64,000 bases of DNA from Scatophagus argus. Lineage: Eukaryota; Chordata; Actinopteri; Scatophagidae. Shown in pieces: positions 51,576-64,000 of the stretch (positions are counted from its first letter, which is position 1; every line of letters begins with the position of its first letter). A program made the translations under genes and the position numbers. The notes below the pieces were generated by a model, which had not been told where the DNA came from, did no database searches, and saw only the letters and a list, made by a program, of their open reading frames with translations. The stretch is from the NCBI RefSeq assembly GCF_020382885.2, contig NC_058504.1:14457019-14521018 (forward strand), written 5' to 3'.

Positions 51576-54175
51576 TGTATTTCCTTAAGGTACAGGCTGT
51601 GGCGTTCTTCCCTCTCACTGGTCACCACTAGATGGAAACAGAAACACAAAAAGAGCGCTGATGATCAGTCTTACTGCGAAGGTGTGCAGCAAATTTATTA
51701 ATGTTTTTATTTTTTGTTATTTGGGTTAGATGGTTTTGGAACATTAAAGGGGTAAGATTGTTGAGTTGAAGCCAAGCCGTGGAGGGTGTTTTGTTGTTTT
51801 TTGTGTTATATATAAACCTAAGAATTCCTTATATGCTGTGTTACCTATTAATGTTAGAGTAGGACACACAGAGACGCGCATGTGTGTGTGGGTGCGAGAG
51901 AGTGAAAATTCAAGGTTTTACCCGTTATTAATGATTTACTGCCGGTGAATCAATGCGGCGAACATGTCATAAAATCAACGGATGTAGTGCGCAGCTCCCT
52001 GATGAAAATAAAAGCTTCGGTTCAAGAACGTAGTGAAATGAAACTTCAGTTGTCACCTCAGATGTTTAGCTGAGATTAACTATTCAATAGAAAAGTCAAA
52101 AAAATAAACCCATCAGGCATTTTCAGAACTTTATTATTTTTTTTCCCGTACCAGTCACTTACCATCCCAACTCTTAATTTTTTCGCAGCGTGGATTGCTG
52201 CTTTGATACAGGACTTTTATTTTGTAAGTAAGATTCCTGACGATGGGAAGAGGGGGTGGCGGTGAGCCTATGTGCATTGTGTGGCTGCGCTGACGCTGTT
52301 GCACGTAAAATTAGCTGGCTGCAGCCTTTCAGGGACACCTCTTGTGGACCACCGGAGCCCACAGTGCAGTAAGTAACCCGGCCGTATTTTTTCTTTTTCT
52401 TTTTTATTCCTCTTGCATACATGGAGACATCGACGCGGACATGAACAGCGTGCACTTTGTGTCTGAGTTCGGGAGTGCGTCTGCTGTCAAGACGCGTTTG
52501 GCTCCTTGAGGAAGCCTGCCTGTAGATGTGGCAGGCTGATACTAGTTGAATCTGGGGCGCACAGCTGGACAATTATCGGGACGGACAGATGTTCCTAATT
52601 AGTCGTTTTGAAATGATAACACTTTGGTTTCTGTTGTTTGGTGAGGATTTATTCCCCTTGTCCAGATGCTGAAACACCTCCAGTTCCTGTCCAGATTTGA
52701 CTGGTCTACGTCGGGTTGAACAATTAACCGTATCCAGTCATGGAGCATGTTTACCATGCGACCACTGATAGAAAGTGGCCTTTTCTCTGCAGTGTAATAG
52801 ATGTCCGATACACGCAAGAAAGGAAGGTTAATATGTCTGCTCTGACATGCTGCGCTTCGTATTCGATTGATTTGACCGTAAGGAAAATATTGTGAATTGC
52901 AGGTTAATGTGTAGCCACGCAGGCCACCTTTGATTGGTTCAGAGCGAGGGCAGAAACAGTTGAGGGTTTGTAGATCAAAGGCCGCGTCAATCCAAAGTTC
53001 ACTCCTCTGATATTACTTTCATTTATTATTATATTAATGCTGTTAACAGAGCTAAGACAGCGTGAAGTGAGTTGCAGCCACGGTTCAAACCAGTCCATAC
53101 TGTGATTTTGTGTTTCATTACAGAAGCTTGGGGGGGTGTGGAGGAGGTGGGGGGGGTTGTTTTGTTGTCATCTCGTGAGAACCCCATGGAGTTTTAATTC
53201 GGTTTAAAGGCGCAGCATGGATCCTGCTCGTCAAAACCGCAAGAAAACAAGACTTTTCTTGTTTTCTGGTCAGTCCAGCAGCCATCTTTGGTGCAATTCC
53301 AGGAGGAGTTTCATCATGCTGCTGCAGACCTTGCACTGACTTGCTGCACTTTGGTGTCTCCCAGTAGTTGGAACAAATGGTTAAAAACCAGATCAGACTG
53401 GGTTACATGGAGCCACGCACAGGAAGGAATGAGCAAGCTGCATGCACATCCACAAAGCAGATGTGGTTAATAGTGCAGCGTCCATTCATTGCCAGCCAGT
53501 CCTGTCTGGTTTTGTGCTGCGAAATGATAAATGCATAGTTTGAATGAAATACTCATTTGGGCTGGAGATAATGAATGAAAGTAAAACCCAAATATTGCAT
53601 AACCAGCTGTATTTTTCTCACTTTATCCCGACACATTTTGTGGTGAATTGCTAAAAATAAGAAATACTTTGTTCATTTTTTCACAATAGCCAGATTGCCA
53701 GTTGTTCACAGTGTACATGCAGGGAGCTTTGCCACTTTTCAAAAGCAACTTTTCAGCCACAGTTTGGTGGTTTGCCTATTAATCTTAATAGGGCTTTGCA
53801 ATTTAGTGCTTCACAACCCTTGTGTCAGGTCAGCCATCGCCATAGCAACATTATGCTGAATAAGCAGAATGGCAAACCAGAAAGAGGCTTTATTTTCATC
53901 AGACCTCCTTCACTGACTCGTGTCTGCAAAAGACAACAAGAAGTGAAGGGGTGTAATTCCTCGGGTGAGTGCTGGAGCAGGACTCTGGAGTCCTGCAACA
54001 ATATCAGCCCAATACGACACAATACAGTTATTCCTGATAACTAACTAATCAGACTCAGATGGTCCAGTACATCTTTAATTCCGCGTGTTTGTCTCAGATT
54101 ACTGTTCCTGCTCCCTGTGGATGAAGGCAACCTTGAATTTGACAAATCGCTGATGTAACATTTTTCTTTGTCCAG
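51576..54175 (+). other. Gap and 5' region of sfxn1
   Basis: No coding exon is recognised. sfxn1's first coding exon begins at an acceptor (54176), so an untranslated first exon must lie upstream. The moderately CpG-rich stretch 52.17-52.57 kb, with a donor-like TGCA|GTAAGT at 52368, is the best candidate. The rest is AT-rich apart from a G-rich run at 53129-53158. Confidence 0.45.
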
Positions 54176-54181
54176 ATAAAT

Positions 54182-57100
54182 ATGGCAGCAGAGCTATCCA
54201 CTTCCATAAACATCAAGGAGCCCCGGTGGGAACAGAGCACATTTGTGGGCCGGGCTAAACATTTCTTCACTGTCACAGACCCCAGGAACATCCTCCTCAC
54301 CGACGAACAACTAGCTCACGCACACAAAATCATCACTGACTACAGGTAAACCAGGCTACAGCCAGAAGGACAGCAGTCCACCAGTATCAGGAACTGCTTT
54401 CAGTGCTGATATGAATTTGCTTTAAATGTTACCTTTACTGTCTCATAGGCAAGGTATAGTCTCCCCAGGACTGACAGAAGATGAACTGTGGAAAGCCAAG
54501 TATATTTTTGACTCAGCTTTCCATCCTGACACCGGGGAGAAGATGATCCTGATTGGCCGCATGTCAGCACAAGTTCCAATGAACATGACGATCACCGGAT
54601 GCATGATGACGTTTTACAAGTAAGAACTTGTAGGATTTTGTTTTGAGACTCGTACACTCAAGCTTTTGGTCTAACTCTTTAAATGCTGTAATGGTAATGA
54701 AACTATTACCAGTATAGGAACTTTAGAGGATAGTAATTTTGTCTGAGAAATTAAAAAAAAGACGCAAATAATGAAATTAATGATGGCAGGATTCCATTTA
54801 GCTGTTTCGGTTTCAGGGTGGATATATTGTGTGGGTTGGTTTGTTGTCACATTTACTGGAACACCCGAATAGAACAGAGCCATTGTTAATACCGGTAACA
54901 CCTGTGCTTTTCCTAACGTCTGTTAGTGCTCTGTGGTTAATAGTATTCTTTAAACTTAGAATCTTTTCACAAGTTTTCATACTTGCTAAACCAAACCGGA
55001 AAATTCAACCTTCAGTTGTACCTGTTAAGGTGATAAAATACAGTATTTGTATTTGCCTTGTTTACGACTCTGCTGTTTGCAATCACACAGAACAACTCCA
55101 GCCGTGTTGTTCTGGCAGTGGATCAATCAGTCTTTCAACGCAATAGTCAACTATACCAACAGGAGTGGCGATGCTCCAATCACAGTCAGGTGAGAAACAG
55201 TCACCTTGGCAGTGGCACTGGCTCACATTAACCCTTTAATTCAACAATTATTTTTTTTTGCTTGTAGTTTATTTTTCTTTCTTTTTGTGTGTGTGTGTGA
55301 TGTGACTGATGACTCTTTTGTTTACAGTCAGCTCGGCACAGCTTATGTGTCTGCCACCACAGGGGCGGTCGCCACCGCTCTAGGACTTAATGCACTAACA
55401 AAGGTATCAGTTCATCTAACCCTTCTCTACATCTCATTTTAATGTATTGACCTCACCCGCATGGGGGTGCTGACATGAAGTTAGCCACGCACAAATAGCC
55501 TCTTTTATCGTAGACGAGCTGTGTTTGTTTACAGGGTCATGTTTTGTTGTCATGGCATGTTGTCTCGCCAGCTTTCATCGGGATCCGTACACGTCCTTCT
55601 TGTTTATACATCCTGCTTTATGGTAGAAGCGCCTGTCCATACATATGATCATGTATAGCAATTGTAAATATGCAGTAACCTTAGACTTCAACTGGTCTCG
55701 GCATTGGTTGTGTTATCAACGTACAGCAGAGCCAAGTGATTAATGTCTTCCCTCCTGCTCATATATGTCCTCCTTCTGCTGTAGCACATCTCACCCCTGA
55801 TTGGACGATTTGTCCCTTTTGCTGCTGTAGCCGCTGCTAACTGTATCAACATCCCTCTGATGAGACAAAGGTAAGGAGGACAAGTGGCACTCAGCGTGTC
55901 CACAATACACAGTGGCGTCAACCTTGAGAAGACACGACGCTAGCGAAAGTGTTCCTTGAAACATCTTAACACTTGATGGATCCCTCTGATTGAATTTGTT
56001 TTACCTCTTTGTCTTCAGAGAACTTAAACACGGCATTCCCATAACAGATGACAATGACAACAGGCTAGGAGAGTCGACCAAAGCTGCACAGCAGGCTATC
56101 TCTCAGGTTGTGGTCTCCAGAATCCTCATGGCCTCTCCAGGAATGGGTATGAACATCTTTGTATCAGAAGTCCAGTTAGACACCTTACATATGAGATTTG
56201 TTACGTCCACTCTGGCAGTCGCTGGCATTGTTAAATTAAAAGAAATAGAAGTTTAAAGACGCTAGCTGTGTTATATTTTTACAATTTTACTTGAAAATGC
56301 ATTTTGTAGTGATATTTTACGTGTCTTTTCAGCCATCCCTCCGTTTTTAATGAACCATTTGGAGAAGAAGGCCTTTCTGAAGGTAGGCATATCTCTGGCT
56401 TGGTTGCATGGAAAGAAAAACGGAAAGTATAGTATGGAGCTGCTGAGGAACATCCTCAGTCTCAACTTCTTCATCACAGATTTGAAATACCAACAAGGTT
56501 GTTTCATGGTGGGAACCTCATGTCCCATGTTGCATCTGCCATTCGGCTTTCGTTTAGTAATCACACATCAGAGGCATGAAAAGCTCTGAGGACATGAGGC
56601 CACTCTAGTATGGGAATTTGCCACTGCTTTTGTGCCCCTCATTCGTTTTTCTGCCTGGTCTTTTCAGAAGTTCCCATGGATGAGTGCACCTATTCAAGTC
56701 AGCCTGGTGGGATTCTGGTGAGTCGTCAAAGATGGTCCACCTGATAAGCAGCCATGTGGAATTTCTTTGAAATTTCAACCTAATTCTTTACTAAAGGGAT
56801 ATTAAATGTCAGTAATCGCAAGATTTATGTCACTTTAAAAGCTGATGTTTGAGTCACTGTGAAGTATCTCAGCAGCAGGAACGTCATCATTAGGCATAAT
56901 GATTTGATAATGTCATGAAGCTCTTTCAGCCCATCTCTCTGTAATTTGGTGCCAGGTTTTATGTGAATTCAGTGTCTCCCTAAGTAATTTTTATTAACAG
57001 TCAAGACGTAGTCAGTAGGCATAGATCACAACACACTTATTAATTTAAACAAGCACATCAAAGCTCCTGTTTTGTCTTTCCCTAAAAAAACGATCCATGT

Positions 57101-57833
57101 ATCATCCCACGTGTCTCGCTGGTGTTTCCTGGCGCCGCCAAACGTCCTGTGACCCCAGAACGACCAATTAAAATCACGTGTAACATTCCTTTAGTTTAGC
57201 AGTGATTTGAGCAGCACATCCTGGCAACTAGCACACCCACACACGCAAAAGCGGTGGTTGAGGTGGGCGGTATGCCGATATAAATGAATGAGACAATCTA
57301 AATCCGTCATCCGTCAGAGATTTTGCCTTAACTTTTAACATTAAAGTAGTTTTATTATCTGGTTTGTTTTAGGCCATTGTGTGCAAGCAGGAAAGGGTAA
57401 AATTGGATTTTAATGTGATTTTTTTGCATCAGTGTGATTAAGATAATTTGATAAGAATTCTGGGCTGTAAGCTTGTGTGTTTCACAGATCTGCATATCTT
57501 TTTCAGCTTGGTGTTTGCCACACCACTGTGCTGCGCATTGTTCCCTCAGAAGAGGTGAGTGAAACGTTCACACATGAAACTGAGGTAGTAGTAATCAGTC
57601 CGTCGTAGACTCTTGGCTTCCCCCTAGTTTTGTATATGCTGAGTTTGCACCATTCTTTTGAAAAGTTGCATAATACATCTGCAGTGTATGTGTTTGAGCC
57701 GTTAACACCCGCATGTCTCCCCCAATCCCAATCCAGCTCTATGTCAGTGAGCCGCTTGGAGCCGGAGCTGCAGGAGAAAATCCGGGCCAACCACCCAGGA
57801 GTGGAGAGGGTCTACTTCAACAAAGGGCTATGA
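54182..57833 (+). CDS. sfxn1: Sideroflexin-1, mitochondrial serine carrier
   Basis: Ten coding exons: 54182-54345, 54449-54619, 55091-55189, 55328-55403, 55785-55870, 56019-56146, 56333-56382, 56668-56717, 57507-57554 and 57737-57833. They give 322 aa, equal to human SFXN1. Recognisable blocks are NINIKEPRW-like [20 protein letters not shown] at the start, then [29 protein letters not shown] and [14 protein letters not shown]. Further on are [53 protein letters not shown] and [20 protein letters not shown], ending in VYFNKGL. It is a multi-pass inner-membrane protein that imports serine for one-carbon metabolism; the family role is known for human SFXN1. All phases agree. Tail-to-tail with atp7a. 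Confidence 0.97.
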
Positions 57834-59526
57834 GTGTGTAACCCCCTCATCACATCCAAACACTGCCATAACACAGCTGCAGGCTCAGTCCTCGCCTCTC
57901 TGCCAGCCCTCCTCATTCAGTGTGCCAAAGTTAAGTTCGCATCTCCACATTTCCGCCACTCAAGATGGATTGTGCGAGGACACCCCTTCTCAGTCAGTCT
58001 CTTCGTAACGAGATGTTTGCTTTTGTCAGTGTGATTAGTTGATTTTTATTGTAACTGCTCTCGAGAAGATTTTCTTCAAATGAAGAAGATAGTATGATGT
58101 TTATCATGATACTATATAGTGGCTCGTGTAAGGTCGTTTTAAGTGGACATTTTTTTCTGTGCAGTACTGTTTTTTAAGTTGGTGACTTGTTGATCATGTG
58201 TCGCCACCATACGGTCTTCATTCACTCTTACCTGTGAGGTTGGCAGTCATCTTATTTCTCACCTGCATTATAACTGATTATAGTCACATTTTGACATTGA
58301 TTAGTCAAAGACATCTGTATTTGCCAAAATTATTCTCAGATCTTGTTAGACCTCATCAACGACTACAACCTCCTACTCTTGACAGTATTATTTCAAAGAA
58401 TGGCATTCACTTTATATTAATTCAGTTCATTTTGCCAAATGAGTGATGTTCAGTGAGGCCTCTTGACATCTAATCATTAATTTGACAATAGTTCTCCAGG
58501 GATACTCCCTATAAAATGTGATGCTATGATGGTGGCAACCATTTGATGGGCCAACACGGTGCTATTTGATGTCTTAAATGTCACTATTTATCATACTATT
58601 TATTCTGCTTACCAAACATGAACATGAACAAAGCCACTCCTCATACGAGCATCATGGGATTTAATGCGTAACCCATTTACAGAAAACAACCTTTACTGTA
58701 TATTTAATCACACCGAGGCTACACTCAGGAGAACAGAACCATGGTGACAGTGTTATTAATGATAATATCAGCAAAACACACTCATTTACCTAGTTCCTAA
58801 TCTCTAGTGGTTAATCCAGGATTTTGTGATTGCAGTATTTGATACAACCAAAATACAACAAGTCATTCATGGCTTCCACAGAATTGTGTGGAATCTGTCT
58901 TCGTTATCGTAATGCAGCATCCTAAAGAGGTTCGATCATTACCGCACAAAGTGACACATTTTATTTTGATGTGCCAATTTTATCACATTGGGGGTTTTTT
59001 TGTGCATTATTAGAGTGCATTTACATATACATTTAGAGTCTATTTTAGACATGTCTGTGTTGGGGAAAAAAAATACATAAACACTCTCAAGATAGTGTTT
59101 TTCAAGGCAAGGATGATTTTCAGAAGGATCCATCCGGTCAGTATGTGTTTTAAATAAGACCTTTGCAACATTTAAACCTGCGCCGTGGACTCACTAACAA
59201 AAAGCTAACATACAGAATTAATTTGACCTCAACCTGGTCTGTTTGAGGACAGTTCCCTGATAAAATCTTGTGTCATTAACAATTCCCTGCTTAGTATTTT
59301 GCTATGTATTGCCATTAAAGTGATGGCCATACACCTTAGTTGTTAACACACATCATTACATCAGCACACGCTATCACAGAGCTCTTTTCTGAGCCGATAA
59401 AGTAGGTGCAGTCTGATGTTGTAACATTTTTTGTGTTCCTGTCCTGTGGTAATCACTATTCACATGATGATGCCTTTCTGGTATATTTGGTCACACAGTC
59501 AGTGTAAACTGTGTAATGTGGGCCCG

Positions 59527-59540
59527 ACACCAGATGGCGT
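59527..59540 (+). promoter_or_regulatory. CTCF-like motif downstream of sfxn1
   Basis: Plus strand ACACCAGATGGCGT, two end mismatches from CCACCAGATGGCGC with an intact CCAGATGGCG core. Confidence 0.4.
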
Positions 59541-60407
59541 TCATTCAGGAGGCTGCCATGTTGTTCTGCTGGCATATAGAGTTGTTGGCATTTGTGTGCC
59601 ACATTCACAGCGGCTGTATTTTAACGTGTGAATCAGTGAATTAATCGGAGAGATTGTACAGCTACTTGCCAGATTTAAAAAGGATAAAAATGATTTCAGG
59701 ATCCAGTGTGGGTTTGAATTATTTGGTCCACTTAAATGGAAATGCTTCCATTACAAATTTAAATACTTCATAAACATTTAGGACCATTGATTTGATTTCA
59801 GTGCAATTTTTTGCTCACCATCGTGTGTAATTTCTGTAAGGTGTTTAATGTTTAATATACTGTAAATTTAACGACCTATTGCTGTATAAGTAACTTTATT
59901 TTAAATCGTCTGTGTTTTCAGAGAGATTTGTTTGAGTTGGAATTGTTCCCTGGCTGGTTTGAAGTTTTCAAGTGTTCAAGGTAACTGAATGTATCATTTG
60001 CCACCTACAGCTGTTTGCGGTGTGTTAGTTCTGAAAAGCACAATGTAACAGATTTTAAAAGCTGCACATTTTTAAAACTTGTTTAACCCGCTCAGTTTCC
60101 TGATCACAATGCTTTTCAGTAAGAAAAGATGAGAAGTACTAAACTTGTCCATTGGTAAACATTATTCCTGATTACTTCCTTAACCTCTGACTGTATGTAA
60201 TGATAGCTAACAAAAATATTAACTCCCTAATAAATAAAATGAAAATCTTCCCAAGCTTCAATCTATGAAATCCAATGAAATGTCACTACAGCCAAAGCAA
60301 TCAGTCACTAACAATGAATATTTTTTAAAAAGAATATTATGACAGAAATCTTTATTGATTGTTTTGCAGTACACTGGGGTGATGTGATGTTTAGACTAAC
60401 TGGAAAA

Positions 60408-60413
60408 AATAAA
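60408..60413 (+). terminator. Putative distal poly(A) signal of sfxn1
   Basis: AATAAA on the plus strand, facing the atp7a signal about 110 bp away. Confidence 0.45.
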
Positions 60414-60520
60414 GCTGATGAAATCTTGTGTCTGGTGTCCAGTCGTGTGTTGGTGCAGCTGATCCACAGCACCATCGTCTGGTTTAAACCAGACAGAGTC
60501 AAGTGATGTTACAAAGGTGT

Positions 60521-60526
60521 TTTATT
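60521..60526 (-). terminator. Putative poly(A) signal of atp7a
   Basis: AATAAA on the minus strand about 1.66 kb after the atp7a stop codon. The 3' UTR between shows no other gene. Confidence 0.45.
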
Positions 60527-62181
60527 CCAAGGCACACAATGTTCAGAAGAACTATGGATGAAAGCAAACATGGACTTGCTTCATTTGACTGCATACAGAT
60601 CTGAAGCTCTATGGACGTCTGCACAAAGCAATACACAAAAACAACAGATTGGCATAACTGCACTCAACAAGCTGCAGCAAATGCAGAATATATTGCATCA
60701 TAGGAAAGTGGCAGGACAAAGTGATGGCTCTTTGTCGTCATCAAGAAATGCCAAAGCTTCGCACACAAACCTTGAGGGAACAGCCAGACTCCAGTAATTA
60801 TTTCCTGACAGCATGTAGTAATGTAAAAAAAATCTCTGTAGTTAAATTTTACAGGAGGAAAAATAAAGCATAGAGTTTAATAGTAGCCATCTGTAATTGA
60901 CAGATGTAATTTCCTTGATTTCAACCTTACAAATTTCACAATTCAGCAACATAGCTGCAGAGACACAGCCATGTTCAGCCTTCTGATCCTGCTGTGTCCT
61001 CTGCTCTCCTGGCTTTAAAGATATTTCTTTGACAAGTGCAACAGTGTAAATCACATGAAAAGTTACATCACTGATAGGAATCTGAAAAACAGTAACAACA
61101 TCTTGTCTAGTGTGATGACAGAGAGAACACACATGCCTGTACAATTTGGCCTTTTCACAACAAATTGCATCACAGCAAGATACCTTCTCTGGATGACAAA
61201 CGTCATCCATGTAACAGCTTGTTTACATTTAACAGCGAGTTAACGTTCACATTCATAGGCAGGCATCTGGCGTTATTCACAGACGACACAGATTTTCAAC
61301 TCAACTAGAGTGAGTCCTAGAGTTCTTTCAGAGTCTGCTTCTTTTTTTTTTCCTGTTTTAAGTTATAGAACTCATCTCTGGTCACACTCAACACACACAA
61401 AGTCCAAGGTAACGTCCACACAGCGCTATCTTTGGAATGTGTTGTACTTTGCCAACGTGGCATTTCAATTGGCACTTATGTAACACTTACATTTACAATT
61501 CAATCCATTAGTGTTTGCACAAAAATCACTTTGTAGCAAGTTAAAAGTCTTCTTTGATTGGGTTTTCTGCCTTACCTTCCTCACACATCATCAGAGAGAA
61601 ATGAAAATGTGCATTTGGATTCAATAACTTCATTTTCACAAAAGATATAATGAGAAAGATAAATAAGGGTAATATAAATATTCTGGAATATAATTATACA
61701 ACAGTGCCCACTTAAGGAAAACAAGTTAAAATATAAGTTTGTAGTGTCCACTCTTATGGCCAACACTGTAAAAATGTCTTTGGATAGATGTTAAAAGTTT
61801 GCATTGGCAAATGACCACACTAGCAGAGCTCAGAGCATCACTCTGCATATTGGACGTGGACACCATCTTCAAGGTTCACGCCCCTGTAAAGAGACTGTGT
61901 CAGAAGATTAAAGGGTTGGCCAAATAGTGAGCCTGAGGGCAGTGACCTCAACAAAAGAGAAGGTGTTCTGAAGTACATGTGATCCACTGGTTCAGCTACA
62001 AGAAAACAAGGGGCATGTCAGCTTTCTGTAAGTCAACAGTGCTGCCCTGAGGCACCTACAGCAGATAGATGGGCCATTAAGGGTTAGCCTTTCAGCTTGA
62101 CATGGCCCAGCCTTCATTAAAAGCAGTTACTGCCTACTTTAGTATACAAAGTTGTTGCTGGCCCATGTGATCCTTATGAAT

Positions 62182-63601
62182 TCAGCAGAACTCCTCCTCA
62201 CACTGCGCCTCCCCCACCAGCAGTGAGTGTTTGTCGGGCTCGCTGAGCACCAAGCTGTTGAGTGAGTGTTTGTCAGAACGCAACGAGTTGATAGAAGCAC
62301 GGCTGTAGTTGATAATGCGGTCTAACAGGCTGAGTTTTGGGGAAGAACGACGCATCTCCCCCATGCCAATATGGACGCTGACTTCGGACAGGCTGCCCTG
62401 CCGCCTGCTGTTCCCCAGGCTGGCCTCCAACTTCTCAGCAGTGGGCTTCGTGTAACTAACCAAACATATGGGAAGAAAGTGAGAGAGAGACAAATATACA
62501 AAAAGTTTATACTCAAACTAATACAATCAAAAGGGAGAAAAACAAAGCACAGAGACGAAAAGGCCTCAACAAAGTGTTAAATATCTTATTACCATTTGAG
62601 AAGAAGGGAGGACAAAACAACAGAGACAGATGAGAGCGCCATCGCAGCAGAGCCCATCCACGGCTGTAACACCAGACCAATGGGAAGGAACACACCTGTA
62701 GACAGACACAACTCATATTACCGCAGTCATTAAGATTACTGCAGAGACCACTCTCAATGTAATGAGAATGTCATTTAAATAAACCTTTAACAGTCACCTA
62801 CCAGCAGCAATAGGAATGCCAACCAGGTTGTAGATCAGAGCAAATACAAAGTTGATCCTGATCCTCCTGACCGTCTTTTTAGAGAGGTCAATGCTGCCCA
62901 CCACATCCAGGAGGTCGTTCTGCAGGCACGACATAATAAGAGGGTCAGTGAAAAGGGTATGTGTGTTACAACAGATAAACTGTGCACAACAATAAAATTA
63001 AAAGCACAAATAAAAGACCCTCTACAAAAAGGTTAATCAGGCTAATCTGGCGAAAAGCTTTAATCAGGTTTTTATAGGTCGACATTTGAAATCAGAGGTA
63101 AAAAAAAAACTTACCTTCAGTCTGACCACATTATTCTGACACTGTATGCTGACAGCAGTACTATCAACTGAAAAACTGTCATTTGTTACACATTCTCATT
63201 TTTAGACAACTAAAATTAAACAACAATCCATATAAAAAAAAAACCTTACAAAGCAGTGAATAATTATATAATAACTGTAGTAACGGTGCTTCTACTATAG
63301 GAATGTCTTATGTGATACTGTGTTGTTGCTTATCCTGAGTTTTAACGCTGATCTGCAGACCAGACATCTGAATATAATATCCTCCTCAAATTCTCACCTT
63401 GATCAACACCACATCTGCTGCCTCTATGGCCACATCTGTCCCGGTTCCTATAGCGATGCCCACATCAGCCATGGCCAGGGCAGGTGAGTCATTGACACCA
63501 TCACCCACCATGGCTACTCTCTTTCCTGCCTGCTGCAACTGTTCCACCTTGGCCACCTTGTGGGAGGGCAGCACCTCAGCAAACACCCTTCTGATACCAA
63601 C
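62182..63601 (-). CDS. atp7a: Copper-transporting P-type ATPase ATP7A, C-terminal part only
   Basis: The last four coding exons, 63601-63398, 62919-62802, 62695-62593 and 62455-62182 (232 aa), are present; earlier exons lie beyond the right edge. The first visible exon carries the P-domain hinge [20 protein letters not shown]. The next two carry the final transmembrane pair ([40 protein letters not shown]). The cytosolic tail has [20 protein letters not shown] and DKHSLLVG, matching ATP7A rather than ATP7B, including the di-leucine that drives retrieval from the plasma membrane. The protein pumps Cu+ into the trans-Golgi and out of the cell. The very end is CEEEFC rather than the PDZ-binding DTAL of human ATP7A. 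Confidence 0.96.
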
Positions 63602-63801
63602 CTGTGGCAGGGACCAACAAGCTCAGAAAAATGCAAACCACAACAAATATTTTGCCATATGTTCAAAAACTACTTTTTGATATTTCTGCGCGATACTAAA
63701 GTGGCTTTAAAAAGCAAATGAGACCGGATATTATATTTATATAATAATGTTTTTAGTTATAGCTCATTTAATTTTGTGATAATATTTTGGTATGTGTGGG
63801 A

Positions 63802-64000
63802 GTCAGCCGTGGCTTAGAGGTTGGAGAAGTGGCTTGTGACCGGATGGTTGCCAGTTCAGATCCCCCACCGGATGGGCAGGAGTGATGTGGTGGAGTGTGG
63901 TGGAGTGATTAATGAGAAAATGCCCCACTGCTCCTGTGTCTTTCACCATAAGCAATTTGCTGGGTGTTGTATGTGTGTTCAGCCAAGGATGGGTTAAATG
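63802..64000 (+). repeat. tRNA-derived SINE, cut by the window edge
   Basis: Begins with a tRNA-like head: box A TGGCTTAGAGGTTGG and, about 40 bp on, a box B-like GGTTGCCAGTTCAGATCC. It continues into the fish SINE body (CACTGCTCCTGTGTCTTTCA, GTATGTGTGTTCAGCCAAGG). The segment GTGATGTGGTGGAGTGTGGT holds a small internal duplication of TGTGGTGGAG. It sits in an atp7a intron, antisense to the gene. The head is too diverged to be a working tRNA gene. Confidence 0.7.

Larger units (their letters stand above)
57834..60430 (+). other. sfxn1: 3' UTR of sfxn1
   Basis: A 2.6-kb AT-rich stretch after the stop with no coding potential. Plus-strand AATAAA hexamers occur near 60230 and at 60408-60413, so the transcript may run almost to the atp7a end. 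A CTCF-like word lies at 59527-59540. Confidence 0.5.

Noticed and set aside
52174-52572. Minus-strand 132-codon open frame upstream of sfxn1
   Set aside because: No recognisable motif, and it lies in the CpG-rich region best explained as the sfxn1 promoter.

Overview
The window is ordinary vertebrate nuclear DNA, most likely from a percomorph-type teleost fish. It carries intron-split genes with GT-AG junctions, (CA)n microsatellites, fish-style LINE tails and tRNA-headed SINEs, and proteins that are all recognisable vertebrate orthologues. There is no operon-like structure, CRISPR array, rRNA gene or bona fide tRNA gene, and no retrovirus or other virus-like element was recognised. All exon coordinates were read by eye from splice sites and reading frame. 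Every reconstructed coding sequence sums to a multiple of three and has close to the expected length. Comparisons with human proteins are from memory.

Layout. (1) 1-16.3 kb, minus strand: ccnjl (cyclin J-like), five coding exons, two large introns (about 4 and 7.7 kb), and a CpG-rich promoter near 16 kb. (2) 17.6-19.75 kb, minus: c1qtnf2, a secreted collagen/C1q protein. (3) 20.7-25.86 kb, minus: slu7, a second-step splicing factor. (4) 27.6-40.7 kb, minus: nsd1, an H3K36 methyltransferase with 22 coding exons and a very acidic C-terminus. (5) 41-42.98 kb, minus: the C5orf24 (UPF0461) homologue with AT-hook-like repeats. (6) 43.3-46.5 kb, minus: atp5po (ATP synthase OSCP), whose fourth intron holds a fossil hAT transposon. 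(7) 47.8-51.6 kb, plus: ppp2ca, head-to-head with atp5po. (8) about 52-60.4 kb, plus: sfxn1, mitochondrial serine carrier. (9) 60.5-63.6 kb, minus: the last four exons of atp7a, tail-to-tail with sfxn1 and running off the right edge.

How the genes relate. They share no single pathway. What ties them together is ancestry: ccnjl-c1qtnf2-slu7 keeps the order and shared orientation of human 5q33, and nsd1, c5orf24, ppp2ca and sfxn1 are all from human 5q31-q35. atp5po (human chromosome 21) and atp7a (human X) are the odd neighbours. Several promoters carry recognisable housekeeping motifs (YY1-, NRF1- and ZNF143-like), and CTCF-like sites lie in four of the gaps.

No previously undescribed system is evident. 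The points most worth checking are the nsd1 acidic tail, a GC-AG intron in nsd1, the flush 8-bp target duplication around the hAT relic, substitutions at usually invariant positions of ppp2ca, loss of the PDZ-ligand C-terminus in atp7a, and the arrangement of CTCF-like motifs.
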